Shown piece by piece: positions 44,636 to 53,860 of a stretch of DNA of 64,000 nt. Made by a program: the position numbers and the translations under genes. Under the pieces are notes generated by a model. It was not told the origin of the DNA and searched no databases. It was given only the letters and a program-made list of their open reading frames with translations. Source of the DNA: Ignavibacteriales bacterium (GTDB lineage Bacteria; Bacteroidota; Ignavibacteria; UBA10030); the NCBI GenBank assembly GCA_026390595.1, contig JAPLFQ010000008.1, positions 62,001-126,000 of the forward strand, in the 5' to 3' direction. Position 1 is the first letter of the stretch; each line of letters opens with the position of its first letter.

Positions 44636-45967
44636 TTACGATTGCCGGGCGATTCTCATGCTGGTGATCTTCCAGGCAATGGGCGCGGTCAGAACCGCGG
44701 CGACAGCGAAGAGTGTGGCATTGGTATAGGTAGTCTGCTCCGACAACGCCGCGGTCAGTGCGGTGACGAGACAGACCGTCGGCAACGCTGTCATCGCGAT
44801 GAGTCCTGCGACGTTGAGGGGGATTTTGAACGGTCTCGGCTGCTCCGGGTTGCGGATGCGGAGAACAATAAGGGCGACAAATTCGAGGAAGAGCGCTGCG
44901 CCGTACAACGTCACATCGATGATGAGAAGATCGCCAAACTCCCAGAATACCATGCCGCTCACGACGAGCGCACAGACGACGATAGATACATGCGGAACAT
45001 TGTGCTTTGGATGTACTTTGCTGAGCGACGCTGGGAGCAATCCATCGTCTGCCATGGCTTTCGGCACACGGGAAATGGCGAGCAGGATGGAAAGAAAAAG
45101 GCCCAGCGCGCTCGCAATACCCCCGAACGAAAGTATGGCGCCGAGCCACCACCCTCCTATGTGCAGGCCAAGCGATGGAAAACCCTGGGCGGTCAGCACT
45201 TCCGCGTCCATCCCTGCGGCTGTCCCGGTCCAGATGGAAAGGAAATAGAATCCGACGATAAGGAAGAACGCGACGACAATAGAGATGAGGTACGATCTCG
45301 CGGGACGATGTACTTCTTCAACAAAGGAGGATGAATTGTCCCATCCGAGAAAATTCCACATCACGGTATACAGACCCATACCGAAGACGGTGAATCCCAT
45401 CCCGTGCGTTTGAAAGTTCACTCCCGACAGGGAAAAAGAGAACCCTTTCGTTACAGCCACACCAAAAAGTATTCCGAAGGGGACAAGAACGCAAAGGCCG
45501 AGGAGGACGGAGCTTCGCCCGACGGGAATGATTCCGAGGAGATTCAACACAGCAGCAACCCAGATGATGGCAAGACAGATGGGAATTTTGTATACACCCG
45601 CTTCCGGATAGAAGAAGCTCAGGTACTGGACAAACAGGACGGGATAGATCGCAAGATCCGTGAAGGTGAAGAGCCACGACCACCACCCTTCATAGAATCC
45701 CCATTTCATGCCGAGGCCTGATTTCACCCACTGGTAGTAACCCCCGTTGAGCGGCATCATGCCGTTCAGTTCAAGAACCATGAGAATGGAAGGGAGAACC
45801 CAGAGAAGCGGAGTGATAAGAATGAGCGCCAGCGCGAACCCTCCTCCGACGTACTGGAGAACAGGTTCGAGCCCGTACGGGCCGCCTGAAACCGTGAAGA
45901 AGACGACCGCTGTCAGTTGGAGGGGGCGGAGAAGACCGCGACCGCTTCCTGCTATGGGTTGGGTCAT
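44636..45967 (-). CDS. APC-superfamily amino acid/purine-type permease
   Basis: A 443-residue membrane protein with about 12 hydrophobic segments. The start of segment 1 reads VVFFTVSGGPYGLEPVLQYVG and segment 3 region GGYYQWVKSGLG, the helix-breaking Gly-rich motifs of the APC fold, and DNSSSFVEEVHRPARSY matches the loop between segments 6 and 7 in amino acid permeases. It is the first gene of the purine operon, so it may import a purine catabolite or amino acid; sequence alone supports only APC permease. Confidence 0.85.
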   Translation of the reverse strand: MTQPIAGSGRGLLRPLQLTAVVFFTVSGGPYGLEPVLQYVGGGFALALILITPLLWVLPSILMVLELNGMMPLNGGYYQWVKSGLGMKWGFYEGWWSWLFTFTDLAIYPVLFVQYLSFFYPEAGVYKIPICLAIIWVAAVLNLLGIIPVGRSSVLLGLCVLVPFGILFGVAVTKGFSFSLSGVNFQTHGMGFTVFGMGLYTVMWNFLGWDNSSSFVEEVHRPARSYLISIVVAFFLIVGFYFLSIWTGTAAGMDAEVLTAQGFPSLGLHIGGWWLGAILSFGGIASALGLFLSILLAISRVPKAMADDGLLPASLSKVHPKHNVPHVSIVVCALVVSGMVFWEFGDLLIIDVTLYGAALFLEFVALIVLRIRNPEQPRPFKIPLNVAGLIAMTALPTVCLVTALTAALSEQTTYTNATLFAVAAVLTAPIAWKITSMRIARQS

Positions 45968-46034
45968 TCGTTATGAGTTCGGGGATCCTTCCGATTGTGA
46001 TGGTGATACACGAAAACCTGCGGAAGGAACGAGG

Positions 46035-47348
46035 TTATCGCTGTTTCGCAAGCCAAAGTTCAGGGTTTTGCTTTTCGCGGTCTTTCCAGATTTCGAAATG
46101 AAGGATATCGCCGTCCACTGAAGAGCCGCTCTTCGCAATTGTCTCGCCCGCCGCGATCTTCTGGTTCTCCGCAACGTTTACTTCGGACAGATCAGCATAG
46201 ATGGTCCGGTATCCGTCACTGTGAGTCAGAATGACGATGTTCCCCAGGCCGGGGATGAATGTCACGATCGAGACCCTGCCGTCTGCAACCGCTCTCACTT
46301 CGGAACCAGGCCTCACGCTGATATCGATGCCGGTGTTCTCGCGCACCGTCTTGAGCACCGGATGCACCTGGTTGCCGAACCTGGCAGCGATCGATCCGAG
46401 AGAAACCGGCCACCGGAGTCTTCCATGCTGAGCAGCGAACGTCCCCGGGATCCCGGCATCTGGCACGGGTGTGGGTCGGAGCGTACTTCCGGCCTTCGAT
46501 CGTTCACGCTCCGCAGCAGCCTCGCGTTCCTTCCGCTCGGTTTCCTTGTTGATCAGGTCTGTGATGATGTTCTTGAGCTTGTCTGCCGCCGCCCTCTTCT
46601 CGTCCGCCTGTTCTCTGTAGAAAGTCTTGTCCTTGCGGATCGACGCGAGCATCTTCTGGCGTCTCGAAACGTCTCCCTTCAATGAAGACTCTTCGTCGGT
46701 TCTCCTCGCAAGCAACCTGTGCTGTTCCTTGAGGCTGGCTTCCAAACGCTGATTCTGGTGTTCGAGGTCGTTCTTCTTGGTCACAACATTCCGCAGATCT
46801 TTTGCCCGTTGTTCCGAGAACCGCTTCAAATACTCAATCCGGATGGAAAGTTGATTGACCGAATTCGAGGAGAAGAGCAGTTCGAGATCGTACACCCTGC
46901 CATGTTTGTACACCGATTGAACATACCGTGCGTACTGTCCCTTGAGCGACTCAAGCTGCTGTTCCATATTTCCGATCGATGAGCTCGCGCTTCGGATCTC
47001 CCCCGTCAGCTGCTCCTCCTGCTCCTGCAGCCTTCTGATGGATTTGCGCTTGCTGTTGATCTGCTGTTCCAGCTTGTTGATGTTCGCAAGCGTCGATTTC
47101 TCCTGGTCAACTTTCTTGTTGAATTCCTTCTCCGCCGCAGCTGCCTCCGCCCTCAGGCGGGCCTGCTCCTTCTGCATATCGCTGACGCTTGCCGGACGTT
47201 TGTCCTTTTCGGTGCGTGCTTTCTGCGTTGACTTTGACTTGCGGGAGGGTTGCTTCGAACCGGATTGGCCCATGGCCGGCTCGCACACGAGGAAGCTCAG
47301 TGCGACAAGGAGAAGTATGGCGGCGAGTGACCGGGCGAATGCAATCAT
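46035..47348 (-). CDS. EnvC-like murein hydrolase activator, degenerate LytM domain
   Basis: A 437-residue exported protein: signal peptide (to about 27), basic linker, a long coiled coil (about 55-280) and a C-terminal LytM/M23 domain (about 310-437). Two zinc-ligand positions of active M23 peptidases are changed: TVRENTGIDIS has Asn where a His is expected (HxxxD), and GDILHFEIW has Ile in place of the first His of HxH. That is the EnvC situation, where the domain activates amidases rather than cutting itself. It overlaps the DUF4292 gene by four bases and is the third gene of an envelope operon. Confidence 0.88.
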   Translation of the reverse strand: MIAFARSLAAILLLVALSFLVCEPAMGQSGSKQPSRKSKSTQKARTEKDKRPASVSDMQKEQARLRAEAAAAEKEFNKKVDQEKSTLANINKLEQQINSKRKSIRRLQEQEEQLTGEIRSASSSIGNMEQQLESLKGQYARYVQSVYKHGRVYDLELLFSSNSVNQLSIRIEYLKRFSEQRAKDLRNVVTKKNDLEHQNQRLEASLKEQHRLLARRTDEESSLKGDVSRRQKMLASIRKDKTFYREQADEKRAAADKLKNIITDLINKETERKEREAAAERERSKAGSTLRPTPVPDAGIPGTFAAQHGRLRWPVSLGSIAARFGNQVHPVLKTVRENTGIDISVRPGSEVRAVADGRVSIVTFIPGLGNIVILTHSDGYRTIYADLSEVNVAENQKIAAGETIAKSGSSVDGDILHFEIWKDREKQNPELWLAKQR

Positions 47349-48121
47349 TGCCAGCGCACACGTTCTGCGTTCGTGGGAATGTCGAGCACCAGCGGGCTAC
47401 TGTCCGCGTCGATGGCGAGCGAGGAGAACGCCACTGCGACGACACGATGTGCCTGGTGTTGAGTGATGCGAATCTGCCGCGGGAGCGACGTACCTCCTAC
47501 GTCCCTGAATTTCTCAAACCGTTCCTCCACCACCAGCTTTCCTTTGACGTCGGTGTGCTGAATCTTCGCTATTAAGAGTGTGGCGGGGTCGATCCAGTAG
47601 CGGCGAGTGCCTGCGGGATTTCCATACGTCATCACAAGCTGGTTCTCTTCGATCACAAGGCTGTCCGGCTTGTTGTCGTCCCCCGGGAAGAAACTCCCCC
47701 CCGTGAAGAGACTCAGGAGCTCGTCGAACGTCAGATTGACCCGGAAGATACGGTTCAGGTTGACTGCATTGACCGACCCAGTGATCAGCTGGTTTTCAAG
47801 ACTATTATAGAACGTGAACCCGCTTCTTGTCACAAGCGCAGAACCGACGTGAATCCCGAAGGGACCTGCGATCTTCACCAGGATAGAGTCGGGCTTGCGA
47901 AGCATGAGCTCAAACGAACCGGACCCGGCCACCTCCATGGACTCCACGGTGATAGTCCCCGACCCGTTCAACGATTGCACCCGCTCCCGGTTCACTTTCA
48001 CCGTGCGCTGCACAACGTCGGGCGAGATCGCCTTACCGGCAAGGTTTGCCGTCGGAATTGACGCGCATCCGCTGAGCACGATGATAATCCACACCACCAG
48101 AATCGCGGAGAGCTGCTTCAT
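47345..48121 (-). CDS. DUF4292/LolB-like outer membrane lipoprotein
   Basis: A 258-residue lipoprotein with a lipobox (LSGCAS, Cys at 19). The body has the beta-rich pattern of LolA/LolB-like proteins and matches DUF4292: RERVQSLNGSGTITVES, SILVKIAGPFGIHVG, ATLLIAKIQHTD, LPRQIRITQHQAHRVVAVAFSS. It probably works in lipoprotein handling at the outer membrane, by analogy with LolB. Start and stop overlap both neighbours (TGATG and ATGA), a tight operon with the TPR lipoprotein and EnvC-like genes. Confidence 0.82.
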   Translation of the reverse strand: MKQLSAILVVWIIIVLSGCASIPTANLAGKAISPDVVQRTVKVNRERVQSLNGSGTITVESMEVAGSGSFELMLRKPDSILVKIAGPFGIHVGSALVTRSGFTFYNSLENQLITGSVNAVNLNRIFRVNLTFDELLSLFTGGSFFPGDDNKPDSLVIEENQLVMTYGNPAGTRRYWIDPATLLIAKIQHTDVKGKLVVEERFEKFRDVGGTSLPRQIRITQHQAHRVVAVAFSSLAIDADSSPLVLDIPTNAERVRWQ

Positions 48122-49854
48122 CAGATTGAACCTCGGGCGATCTTGTCTTTGAGCGACTGGTTGTTGACGTTCATGTTCAGCGCTTGCTTCCAGAACTCGT
48201 CTGCTTTTTCCTTCTGACCGAGCTTGAACTGGATGTCCCCCATATGTTCGTAGACTGTCGCGCTCGCGCCACCGGCTGCAATCGCCTTTTCGATGTACTT
48301 GCGGGCATCATCGTACTTCGAAAGCCTGAAGTACACCCAACCGGCGGTGTCCAGATACGACGGGTTTCCGGAATCAGCCGCGACCGCCTGCAGGGACATC
48401 CGCAGTGCACGATCGAGCTGTAACCCGCGTTCGGCCAGACTGTAACCATAATTGTTGAGGATCAAGTGAGACTGCGGATCAACCCGCAACGCGCGTTCGT
48501 ACAACGAGTCGGATTCTGAGTTGCGATGGAGTCCATCGAGCGTCAGCGCCAGCGTACTGAGAGCATTGATATCGTCCGGCTTGAGGTCCAGCGAATGCTT
48601 GAGGGCTTTGACCGCTTCGTCAGTCCTGTCCAACCGGCTGTAGCCCAATCCTTCAAGAAAATAAATGCGTGAATCTTTCGGGAGCGCTCGTTTTGCCCGC
48701 TGCATCTCGTCGACAAGTTTCTGGTATTCCCCTTTTTCAAAGTACGAAGTACCGATATACCACCATGCATCGCCGTTCCATTCCGCGAGCCGCGTGACGC
48801 GTTCGAAGTACTGAGTGGCGAGAGAGTCCTGCTTCTCCTGATTGGCGATCATTCCCAGATAATAGTAGGAGCGCCAGTCGTTCGGGATCTCTTTCTTTAA
48901 CTGCTCGAATATCGGTTTGGCCTTTTCGATGAAGGTTGAATCACGCTGCGCCTGCCCCACATAGGCCACGGCTACTCTGAGCCTCACCTCGGGATTGGTG
49001 TGCTCCAATGCCATCAGTTTCTTATAGAGCACGAGAGCTTCATCGAAGTTGCGCTGATCAAGATAGATATCCGCGAGGGCTGCCATTGCTTCGGCATTGT
49101 TCCTGTCGTTCTCGAGAATGCTCTCAAGGATCTTTGTGGCTTCCTGGATCTTCCCCCCGCGTGCATACGTTTCGGCGAGCTGACGCTGCAACACCTTGTT
49201 GCTTGGATCAAGCTCGACCATTCTCCTGTACTTCGCCGCGGCCTGCTCAAAGCGCCCAAGGACATTGTACATTTCCGCCGTTTGGAGCAGTATCTCCCAA
49301 TCATCCCCCTCACGGTCGAGAATGCGCTCATAAATTTCGATTGCCCTCAGAGGGCGGGACGTTTGATAGAGACGTGCGAGATTGAACCATGCTTCTGTGT
49401 TGTTCGAATCAATCTGTACGATGCGTTCGAATTCCGGGACCGCCAACTCGGGCTGGTACGCATTCATGTAGATGGAAGCTAGATTCTGGCGATACAGGAT
49501 CCTGGACGAATCGAGACCGACGGCCTCTTTGGCGTGCTTCGCCGCCAGTGCGTGCTTTCCGAGGAGAGAGTAATCTTTGGAGATTGCAAAGTGGATTGCA
49601 GCTGTTGCCTCCTGCTGAAGGGCTTCCTGGTATTCCAGCACCGCGTTTGCGAAATCGCCCGTGACTTCATACACCGACGCTTTGATGACACGACTCAACG
49701 CCTGTTCGTGCCTGGCTTCCTTGAGCTGCTCGTTGATCTTCCGGGTTGCCTGTACTGCGCGCTGTTCCCGCGCTGTATCCCTGGAGAAACTGCAGCCGGC
49801 GGCTGAAATTGCGACGAATGCGAAAAGAGCAATAAGGGTACGTTTCATATGCAT
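48121..49854 (-). CDS. TPR-repeat lipoprotein
   Basis: A 577-residue lipoprotein (signal MKRTLIALFAFVAISAAGC with the acylated Cys) made almost entirely of tetratricopeptide repeats, at least 12, for example AEAWFNLARLYQ-like, ILLQTAEMYNVLGRFEQAAAKYRRM and YLDTAGWVYFRLSKYDDARKYIEKA. It would be a protein-protein scaffold at the inner face of the outer membrane. First gene of the envelope operon. Two ATG codons six bases apart are possible; neither has a ribosome binding site, and the promoter lies almost on top of them, so the messenger may be leaderless or nearly so. Confidence 0.85.
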   Translation of the reverse strand: MHMKRTLIALFAFVAISAAGCSFSRDTAREQRAVQATRKINEQLKEARHEQALSRVIKASVYEVTGDFANAVLEYQEALQQEATAAIHFAISKDYSLLGKHALAAKHAKEAVGLDSSRILYRQNLASIYMNAYQPELAVPEFERIVQIDSNNTEAWFNLARLYQTSRPLRAIEIYERILDREGDDWEILLQTAEMYNVLGRFEQAAAKYRRMVELDPSNKVLQRQLAETYARGGKIQEATKILESILENDRNNAEAMAALADIYLDQRNFDEALVLYKKLMALEHTNPEVRLRVAVAYVGQAQRDSTFIEKAKPIFEQLKKEIPNDWRSYYYLGMIANQEKQDSLATQYFERVTRLAEWNGDAWWYIGTSYFEKGEYQKLVDEMQRAKRALPKDSRIYFLEGLGYSRLDRTDEAVKALKHSLDLKPDDINALSTLALTLDGLHRNSESDSLYERALRVDPQSHLILNNYGYSLAERGLQLDRALRMSLQAVAADSGNPSYLDTAGWVYFRLSKYDDARKYIEKAIAAGGASATVYEHMGDIQFKLGQKEKADEFWKQALNMNVNNQSLKDKIARGSI

Positions 49855-49861
49855 TGAGAAA

Positions 49862-49890
49862 AATATATCGATTATGGCTCTGAATTACAA
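49862..49890 (-). promoter_or_regulatory. Possible promoter of the TPR/DUF4292/EnvC operon
   Basis: On the minus strand TTGTAA (49890-49885) and TATATT (49867-49862) are 17 bases apart. The predicted start, near 49855, is at or next to the first ATG of the TPR lipoprotein gene, which would give a leaderless messenger. It also covers the first possible ATG of the divergent ATP-grasp gene, favouring a later start there. Confidence 0.4.
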
Positions 49891-49948
49891 GGATTGGGCC
49901 AACATACCGGGGATCGCCGCCCGGAGATCCCGCAGCGCTTGCGGAGAG

Positions 49949-50926
49949 ATGCGAAAGAGGGTATCTTTCGTGTGCATGGAATCATCAGCGAAAGAATATG
50001 ACCTTGGTCTGATCTGGAACTGGACGTTCGATCAGGAGTTTCTCCGACTGGTCTCCTCTGCGGTTCAGGAACTGGGGATGAGCGTCTTCCTGATCGACCA
50101 TCAGTGCCTTCCTGAAACGACTGAGTCGTTGAAAAACGACACCATGCATTTTCGCTTCATACTGGACCGTGCATCCGATGAGGATGAACGGTTCCTGCCT
50201 CTGGCTCAGCTCATCGCACGCAGGCAGGCCGGATCGGGCCGCCGATCGCCAATTCGTATTATCAATCCGTATGATTTGCTGCGTCGCGCGTCCGACAAGG
50301 CGACGATGCATCTCGAATTCCTGACGCATGGTATTCACGTTCCGTTCACCATCATCATTTCTCCTTACAACCACAAGCGGGAGGTGGAGCTCTCGCTCAC
50401 TGAACTTGCGCAGCTTGGCCGCCCTTTCATCATCAAACCGGCAAATACAACCGGTGGAGGAGTCGGAGTCGTTCTCGGCGCCGAGTCTCTGAAAGACATC
50501 ATCGAGACCCGTCAGCACCACAAGAATGACAAGTACCTCCTGCAGGAAAAGGTCGATCCGGCGAACCTGGCCGAGCGGCGCGCCTGGTTCCGTGTTTTCT
50601 TCGCGTTCGGCCTGATAATCCCGTGCTGGTGGGACGACCTGACACATATCTATGAAGAGCTAAGACCCGCAGAGGAAGAAGCGTTCAACCTGCAGCCTCT
50701 CCGGTCGATCACAGAGACGATCAGTAGAATCTGCGGCCTCGACTTCTTTTCCACCGAAATCGCCCTGACACAAGGACATACATTCATCGTCGTCGACTAC
50801 GTCAACGAGATGTGTGACATGCGATTGAAATCCATCCATACCGACGGTGTTCCTGACAGTATCGTGCAGTCTATCGCCTCCTCCATGGCGGGATTTCTCA
50901 GCGATTCCAAGCATAAACTCTCATAG
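49949..50926 (+). CDS. ATP-grasp-fold protein of unknown substrate
   Basis: A protein of about 325 residues with an ATP-grasp fold: RPFIIKPANTTGGGVGVVL is the nucleotide-binding loop, KYLLQEKVD the second strand, and FIVVDYVNEMCDMR the metal-binding region near the C terminus. The first 100 residues form a Rossmann-like N-terminal domain (EYDLGLIWNWTFDQEFL). Such enzymes join a carboxylate to an amine or thiol. I do not recognise the subfamily. The start is uncertain: ATG at 49874, 49949 or 49976; I chose 49949, which has a nearby GGAGAG. It is divergent from the TPR lipoprotein gene. Confidence 0.65.
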   Translation: MRKRVSFVCMESSAKEYDLGLIWNWTFDQEFLRLVSSAVQELGMSVFLIDHQCLPETTESLKNDTMHFRFILDRASDEDERFLPLAQLIARRQAGSGRRSPIRIINPYDLLRRASDKATMHLEFLTHGIHVPFTIIISPYNHKREVELSLTELAQLGRPFIIKPANTTGGGVGVVLGAESLKDIIETRQHHKNDKYLLQEKVDPANLAERRAWFRVFFAFGLIIPCWWDDLTHIYEELRPAEEEAFNLQPLRSITETISRICGLDFFSTEIALTQGHTFIVVDYVNEMCDMRLKSIHTDGVPDSIVQSIASSMAGFLSDSKHKLS

Positions 50927-51064
50927 TGCCACGGCAACTTCCGGCACGAGCTAATATCGACAGAAAGTCCACTCCCTTTCATCTATCCCTTTAAATGAAT
51001 CTATGAATGAATTGCCCTGTGGAAGCTTGATTTTGACTTGTGTCTTTGATACATTTCAACTGGT

Positions 51065-51070
51065 TATAAT
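51065..51070 (+). promoter_or_regulatory. Possible -10 box upstream of the CpoB-like gene
   Basis: A perfect TATAAT occurs 34 bases before the ATG at 51104. No good -35 box stands at 16-18 bases upstream, so the promoter assignment is tentative. Confidence 0.35.
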
Positions 51071-51103
51071 CAACAGTCGCCATTGCCATAGCCCGGAGGC
51101 CTT

Positions 51104-51769
51104 ATGAGTTTTGCACGAACAAAGGAGATTGCGTTTCGCCTCTCCCTTCCCGCGCTGATGATCTCGCTCTTGGTTTGGGGCGGATGCTCAAGCGAGCAAG
51201 CGGTCAAAGTTCCCCCGGGGCCGACCCCCGAGCACAAGAAGATTGATTCGCTCGAGACGGTCAATGTGACTCTCAAGCAGAAGCTTGTGAAGTTTGAGCA
51301 GGACAACAATTCCCTCAATGCCAGACTCAGCGACGTTGAAGCGAAACTGAAGGCGGAACTCGATAGGGCAGCGGCAGCGGCAAAGCCACCTCCACCTCCT
51401 CCGGCCCCGGCGGCAACGTACGAAGGTGCACAGAAGGCCTTTGGAGAGAAGAAGTACGATGAAGCGATCCAGATGTTCCAGGCGCTGCTCGACGGCGGAA
51501 CTCCCGAAGATCTCGCCGACAACTGCCATTACTGGATCGGTGAATCATACTTCGGCAAGAAAGATTACAAAGAAGCGGTGAAGCATCTCGAGATGGTCTT
51601 CCAGTACAAGACCTCCGAGAAGAAGGGGGACGCGTACTATATGCTCGGCCGCGCCCATGAAATGCTCGGAGACAAAGCGAAAGCAAAAGAATCATACGAA
51701 AAAGTAGTGAAGGACTTCCCCACAAACGACAACGTGAAGAAGGCAAAAGAACGCTGGGGACGCCTGTAA
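51104..51769 (+). CDS. CpoB/YbgF-like exported TPR protein
   Basis: A 221-residue lipoprotein-like protein (LLVWGGCSSEQ lipobox, Cys about 28). Then a coiled coil (about 45-90: SLETVNVTLKQKLVKFEQDN), a proline-rich hinge (KPPPPPPAP) and three TPR repeats (about 105-221: AQKAFGEKKYDEAIQMFQAL; CHYWIGESYFGKKDYKEAVKHL; AYYMLGRAHEMLGDKAKAKESY). The layout matches YbgF/CpoB, the periplasmic partner of Tol-Pal, although no tol genes are present here. A GGAGG site precedes the start and a strong terminator follows. Confidence 0.82.
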   Translation: MSFARTKEIAFRLSLPALMISLLVWGGCSSEQAVKVPPGPTPEHKKIDSLETVNVTLKQKLVKFEQDNNSLNARLSDVEAKLKAELDRAAAAAKPPPPPPAPAATYEGAQKAFGEKKYDEAIQMFQALLDGGTPEDLADNCHYWIGESYFGKKDYKEAVKHLEMVFQYKTSEKKGDAYYMLGRAHEMLGDKAKAKESYEKVVKDFPTNDNVKKAKERWGRL

Positions 51770-51797
51770 TCTGTCCAGTGTAGATCTGATACATAAG

Positions 51798-51827
51798 AAA
51801 CCCCCGGCAACGTACGGGGGTTTTTTT
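51798..51827 (+). terminator. Intrinsic terminator after the CpoB-like gene
   Basis: Stem CCCCCG (51801-51806) and CGGGGG (51815-51820), extended by A-T pairs, loop of 8 bases, then seven T. It is 28 bases after the stop codon. On the other strand it may also stop transcription of the M28 peptidase gene, which ends at 51889. Confidence 0.9.
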
Positions 51828-51888
51828 ATTGGCCTGTCTCTATCTGTTCTTCGGGCGATGCCCTTTGTTCTTTGCCTCTCCTCAATTT

Positions 51889-53538
51889 TTATTTTCGACT
51901 CCGCATCCTGAGCCCTGCCGCTTCGAATTCATCTCCCTTGTTCCAGACTGGCAGAGCGCCTGCGTTGGCAAGGCGTCGGATCAGCCGCAGGGCGAATTCC
52001 GCCTGCTGCAGAGCACCGTCATAGTTCCAGTCATCGCGCAACTCGTCGCTTGGCTGGTGATAGTGTTTCAGGTTGAACTCATCGGAGACTTGCTTCCCAT
52101 ACGCCGCCGGCTTGCCAGCATATTCTGCGCACGAGCGGAGTGAAAGCGAAGGAATCCCGACCTTCGCAAATGAGAAATGATCAGATCGATAGAAACTTCC
52201 CTGCTCCGGAAATGCATCCGGCCTGACGACGAGCTTCATCACCGCGGCGATCGCCTCGACGTCCGCCCCGAGCGAAGAGCGCTCTGCTCCCAGACAGATA
52301 ACATCGCTGGTTCTCCCCCAGATGTTGATGCCGTCAATGTTGACATTCGCAATCATCGATGCTGCCGGTACCGTGGGATGCTCAGCGAAATACTGAGACC
52401 CCAACAAATTCTTTTCCTCGGCCGCAACCGCCGCAAAGAGCATCGATCGCTTCGGTTTTTCTTTCATCGCAGCAAACTCTTCGGCAATCGCGAGAATCAT
52501 GGAGACGCCGGACGCGTTATCCAGGGCTCCATTATAGATGGAGTCTCCCTCTACGGGCGCACCGATGCCCAGGTGGTCGTGATGCGACGAGACCACGACA
52601 TATTCCTGGCTCAGCTTCTGATCGCCTCCCCGCAGAATGCCGATGACGTTGCGCGTTTCCAATCTGCGTATGGCGTAGTTCATTCTTCCCGATACTTTCA
52701 AACCGAGCGCAATGGGCTTGAACGTCTTCTTCTGGGCGGACGCAACCAGTGTGTCGAGGTCGAAACCGGTCAGCGCGAGGTACCGCCTCGTGGCTTCCTC
52801 GGTGGTCCAGCCCTTCAGCTTGATATCCCGTGATTTCTCCGGGAGGTCCAGATCAAAATTCTCTCTCGAGCGTGATGTCTTGACAACCTGGAATGGATAC
52901 CCGGCGGAACTGGTTGTGTGAATAATGATGGCTCCAATGGCCCCTTTGCGCGCGGCGATCTCGTATTTGTAAGTCCATCTTCCGTAATACGTCCGTCCTT
53001 TCCCGGCAAAGAACGTCGAGTCCCCGGTGTTGGGATCATCGTTTATAATGAGGAGTGTTTTTCCTGTGACATCGACTCCTTTGTAGTCATCCCAGCCAAA
53101 TTCCGGAGCAACGATCCCGTATCCGACGAAGACGAGGTCAGCCCCCTTGATGGCAATTGCGGGCTCATAGACACCTGTCGTCGCGACAAATTCCTCCGGA
53201 AACTTCAGCCGCGCGGTCTTGTTCCCGGCACCGATCTCCATCGTCGCAGACGGATCAATATGCACGCCGATGACCGGAACACGCTGCAGATATGTTCCAT
53301 TCTCGCCTGCCGGTTCGAGGCCGAGGGCCTTGTATTGGGCGATAATATACGTGAGCGCTCGTTCTTCCCCGCGCGTACCGGGAGCGCGCCCTTCCATGGA
53401 ATCATGCGCAAGGACGGCGGTTCGCTCTTTCAAACGCGCAGCGGTGACACGCGAGAGCGAGAGATCGTCCTGACGGGAACAGGCACAGAGCATGACGAGT
53501 ATGGCTCCGGTGCCCAGCAGCAAGAGTGATTGTTTCAT
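51889..53538 (-). CDS. M28-family aminopeptidase-like lipoprotein
   Basis: A 549-residue lipoprotein (VMLCACSRQD, acylated Cys about 20) of the zinc peptidase family M28, with a protease-associated insertion. Zinc ligands and catalytic residues: VVSSHHDHLGIG (His, Asp), LDNASGVSMILAIAEE (bridging Asp), FAAVAAEEKNLLGSQYF (catalytic Glu pair), NVNIDGINIW (Asp) and a late His in YRSDHFSFAKVGIP. It trims N-terminal residues of peptides in the periplasm. Both ends are well defined; a bidirectional terminator is shared with the convergent CpoB-like gene. Confidence 0.92.
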   Translation of the reverse strand: MKQSLLLLGTGAILVMLCACSRQDDLSLSRVTAARLKERTAVLAHDSMEGRAPGTRGEERALTYIIAQYKALGLEPAGENGTYLQRVPVIGVHIDPSATMEIGAGNKTARLKFPEEFVATTGVYEPAIAIKGADLVFVGYGIVAPEFGWDDYKGVDVTGKTLLIINDDPNTGDSTFFAGKGRTYYGRWTYKYEIAARKGAIGAIIIHTTSSAGYPFQVVKTSRSRENFDLDLPEKSRDIKLKGWTTEEATRRYLALTGFDLDTLVASAQKKTFKPIALGLKVSGRMNYAIRRLETRNVIGILRGGDQKLSQEYVVVSSHHDHLGIGAPVEGDSIYNGALDNASGVSMILAIAEEFAAMKEKPKRSMLFAAVAAEEKNLLGSQYFAEHPTVPAASMIANVNIDGINIWGRTSDVICLGAERSSLGADVEAIAAVMKLVVRPDAFPEQGSFYRSDHFSFAKVGIPSLSLRSCAEYAGKPAAYGKQVSDEFNLKHYHQPSDELRDDWNYDGALQQAEFALRLIRRLANAGALPVWNKGDEFEAAGLRMRSRK

Positions 53539-53860
53539 GGGAATTGTCTTTCGAGAATTGGAGGAGTTATCGAAGAATCGATTGACGAATTGAAAGTATC
53601 AAAAGTCCCGACACAAAGCAACGCACACGTCGTGTCCGCTGACGGCGTGTTGAATCTCAGTGCGCGCGTCTGTATATTGACTGAGTTATCATCCCATACT
53701 TCGAGATTCGAAATTGGGAGTTCGATATTGGACATTCACCTGAACTTCCAGAAGAAGAGAAGTTCATTCGAGTGAATATCGAATATCGATTGACGAACAC
53801 CGAATTCCGAGGTATTTGATCCGGTATTCACGATGATACTCTAAGGCAAAACAACTCCCC
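53539..53860. other. Divergent intergenic region with degenerate repeats
   Basis: This 322-base gap separates the M28 peptidase gene (minus) from radA (plus) and must carry promoters for both. From about 53700 to 53800 it holds degenerate text: AGATTCGAAATTGGGAGTTC, GATATTGGACATTC and GAATATCGAATATCGATTGA. For radA a weak pair TTGACG-17-TATTTG can be drawn at 53788-53816. No gene is supported. Confidence 0.5.
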
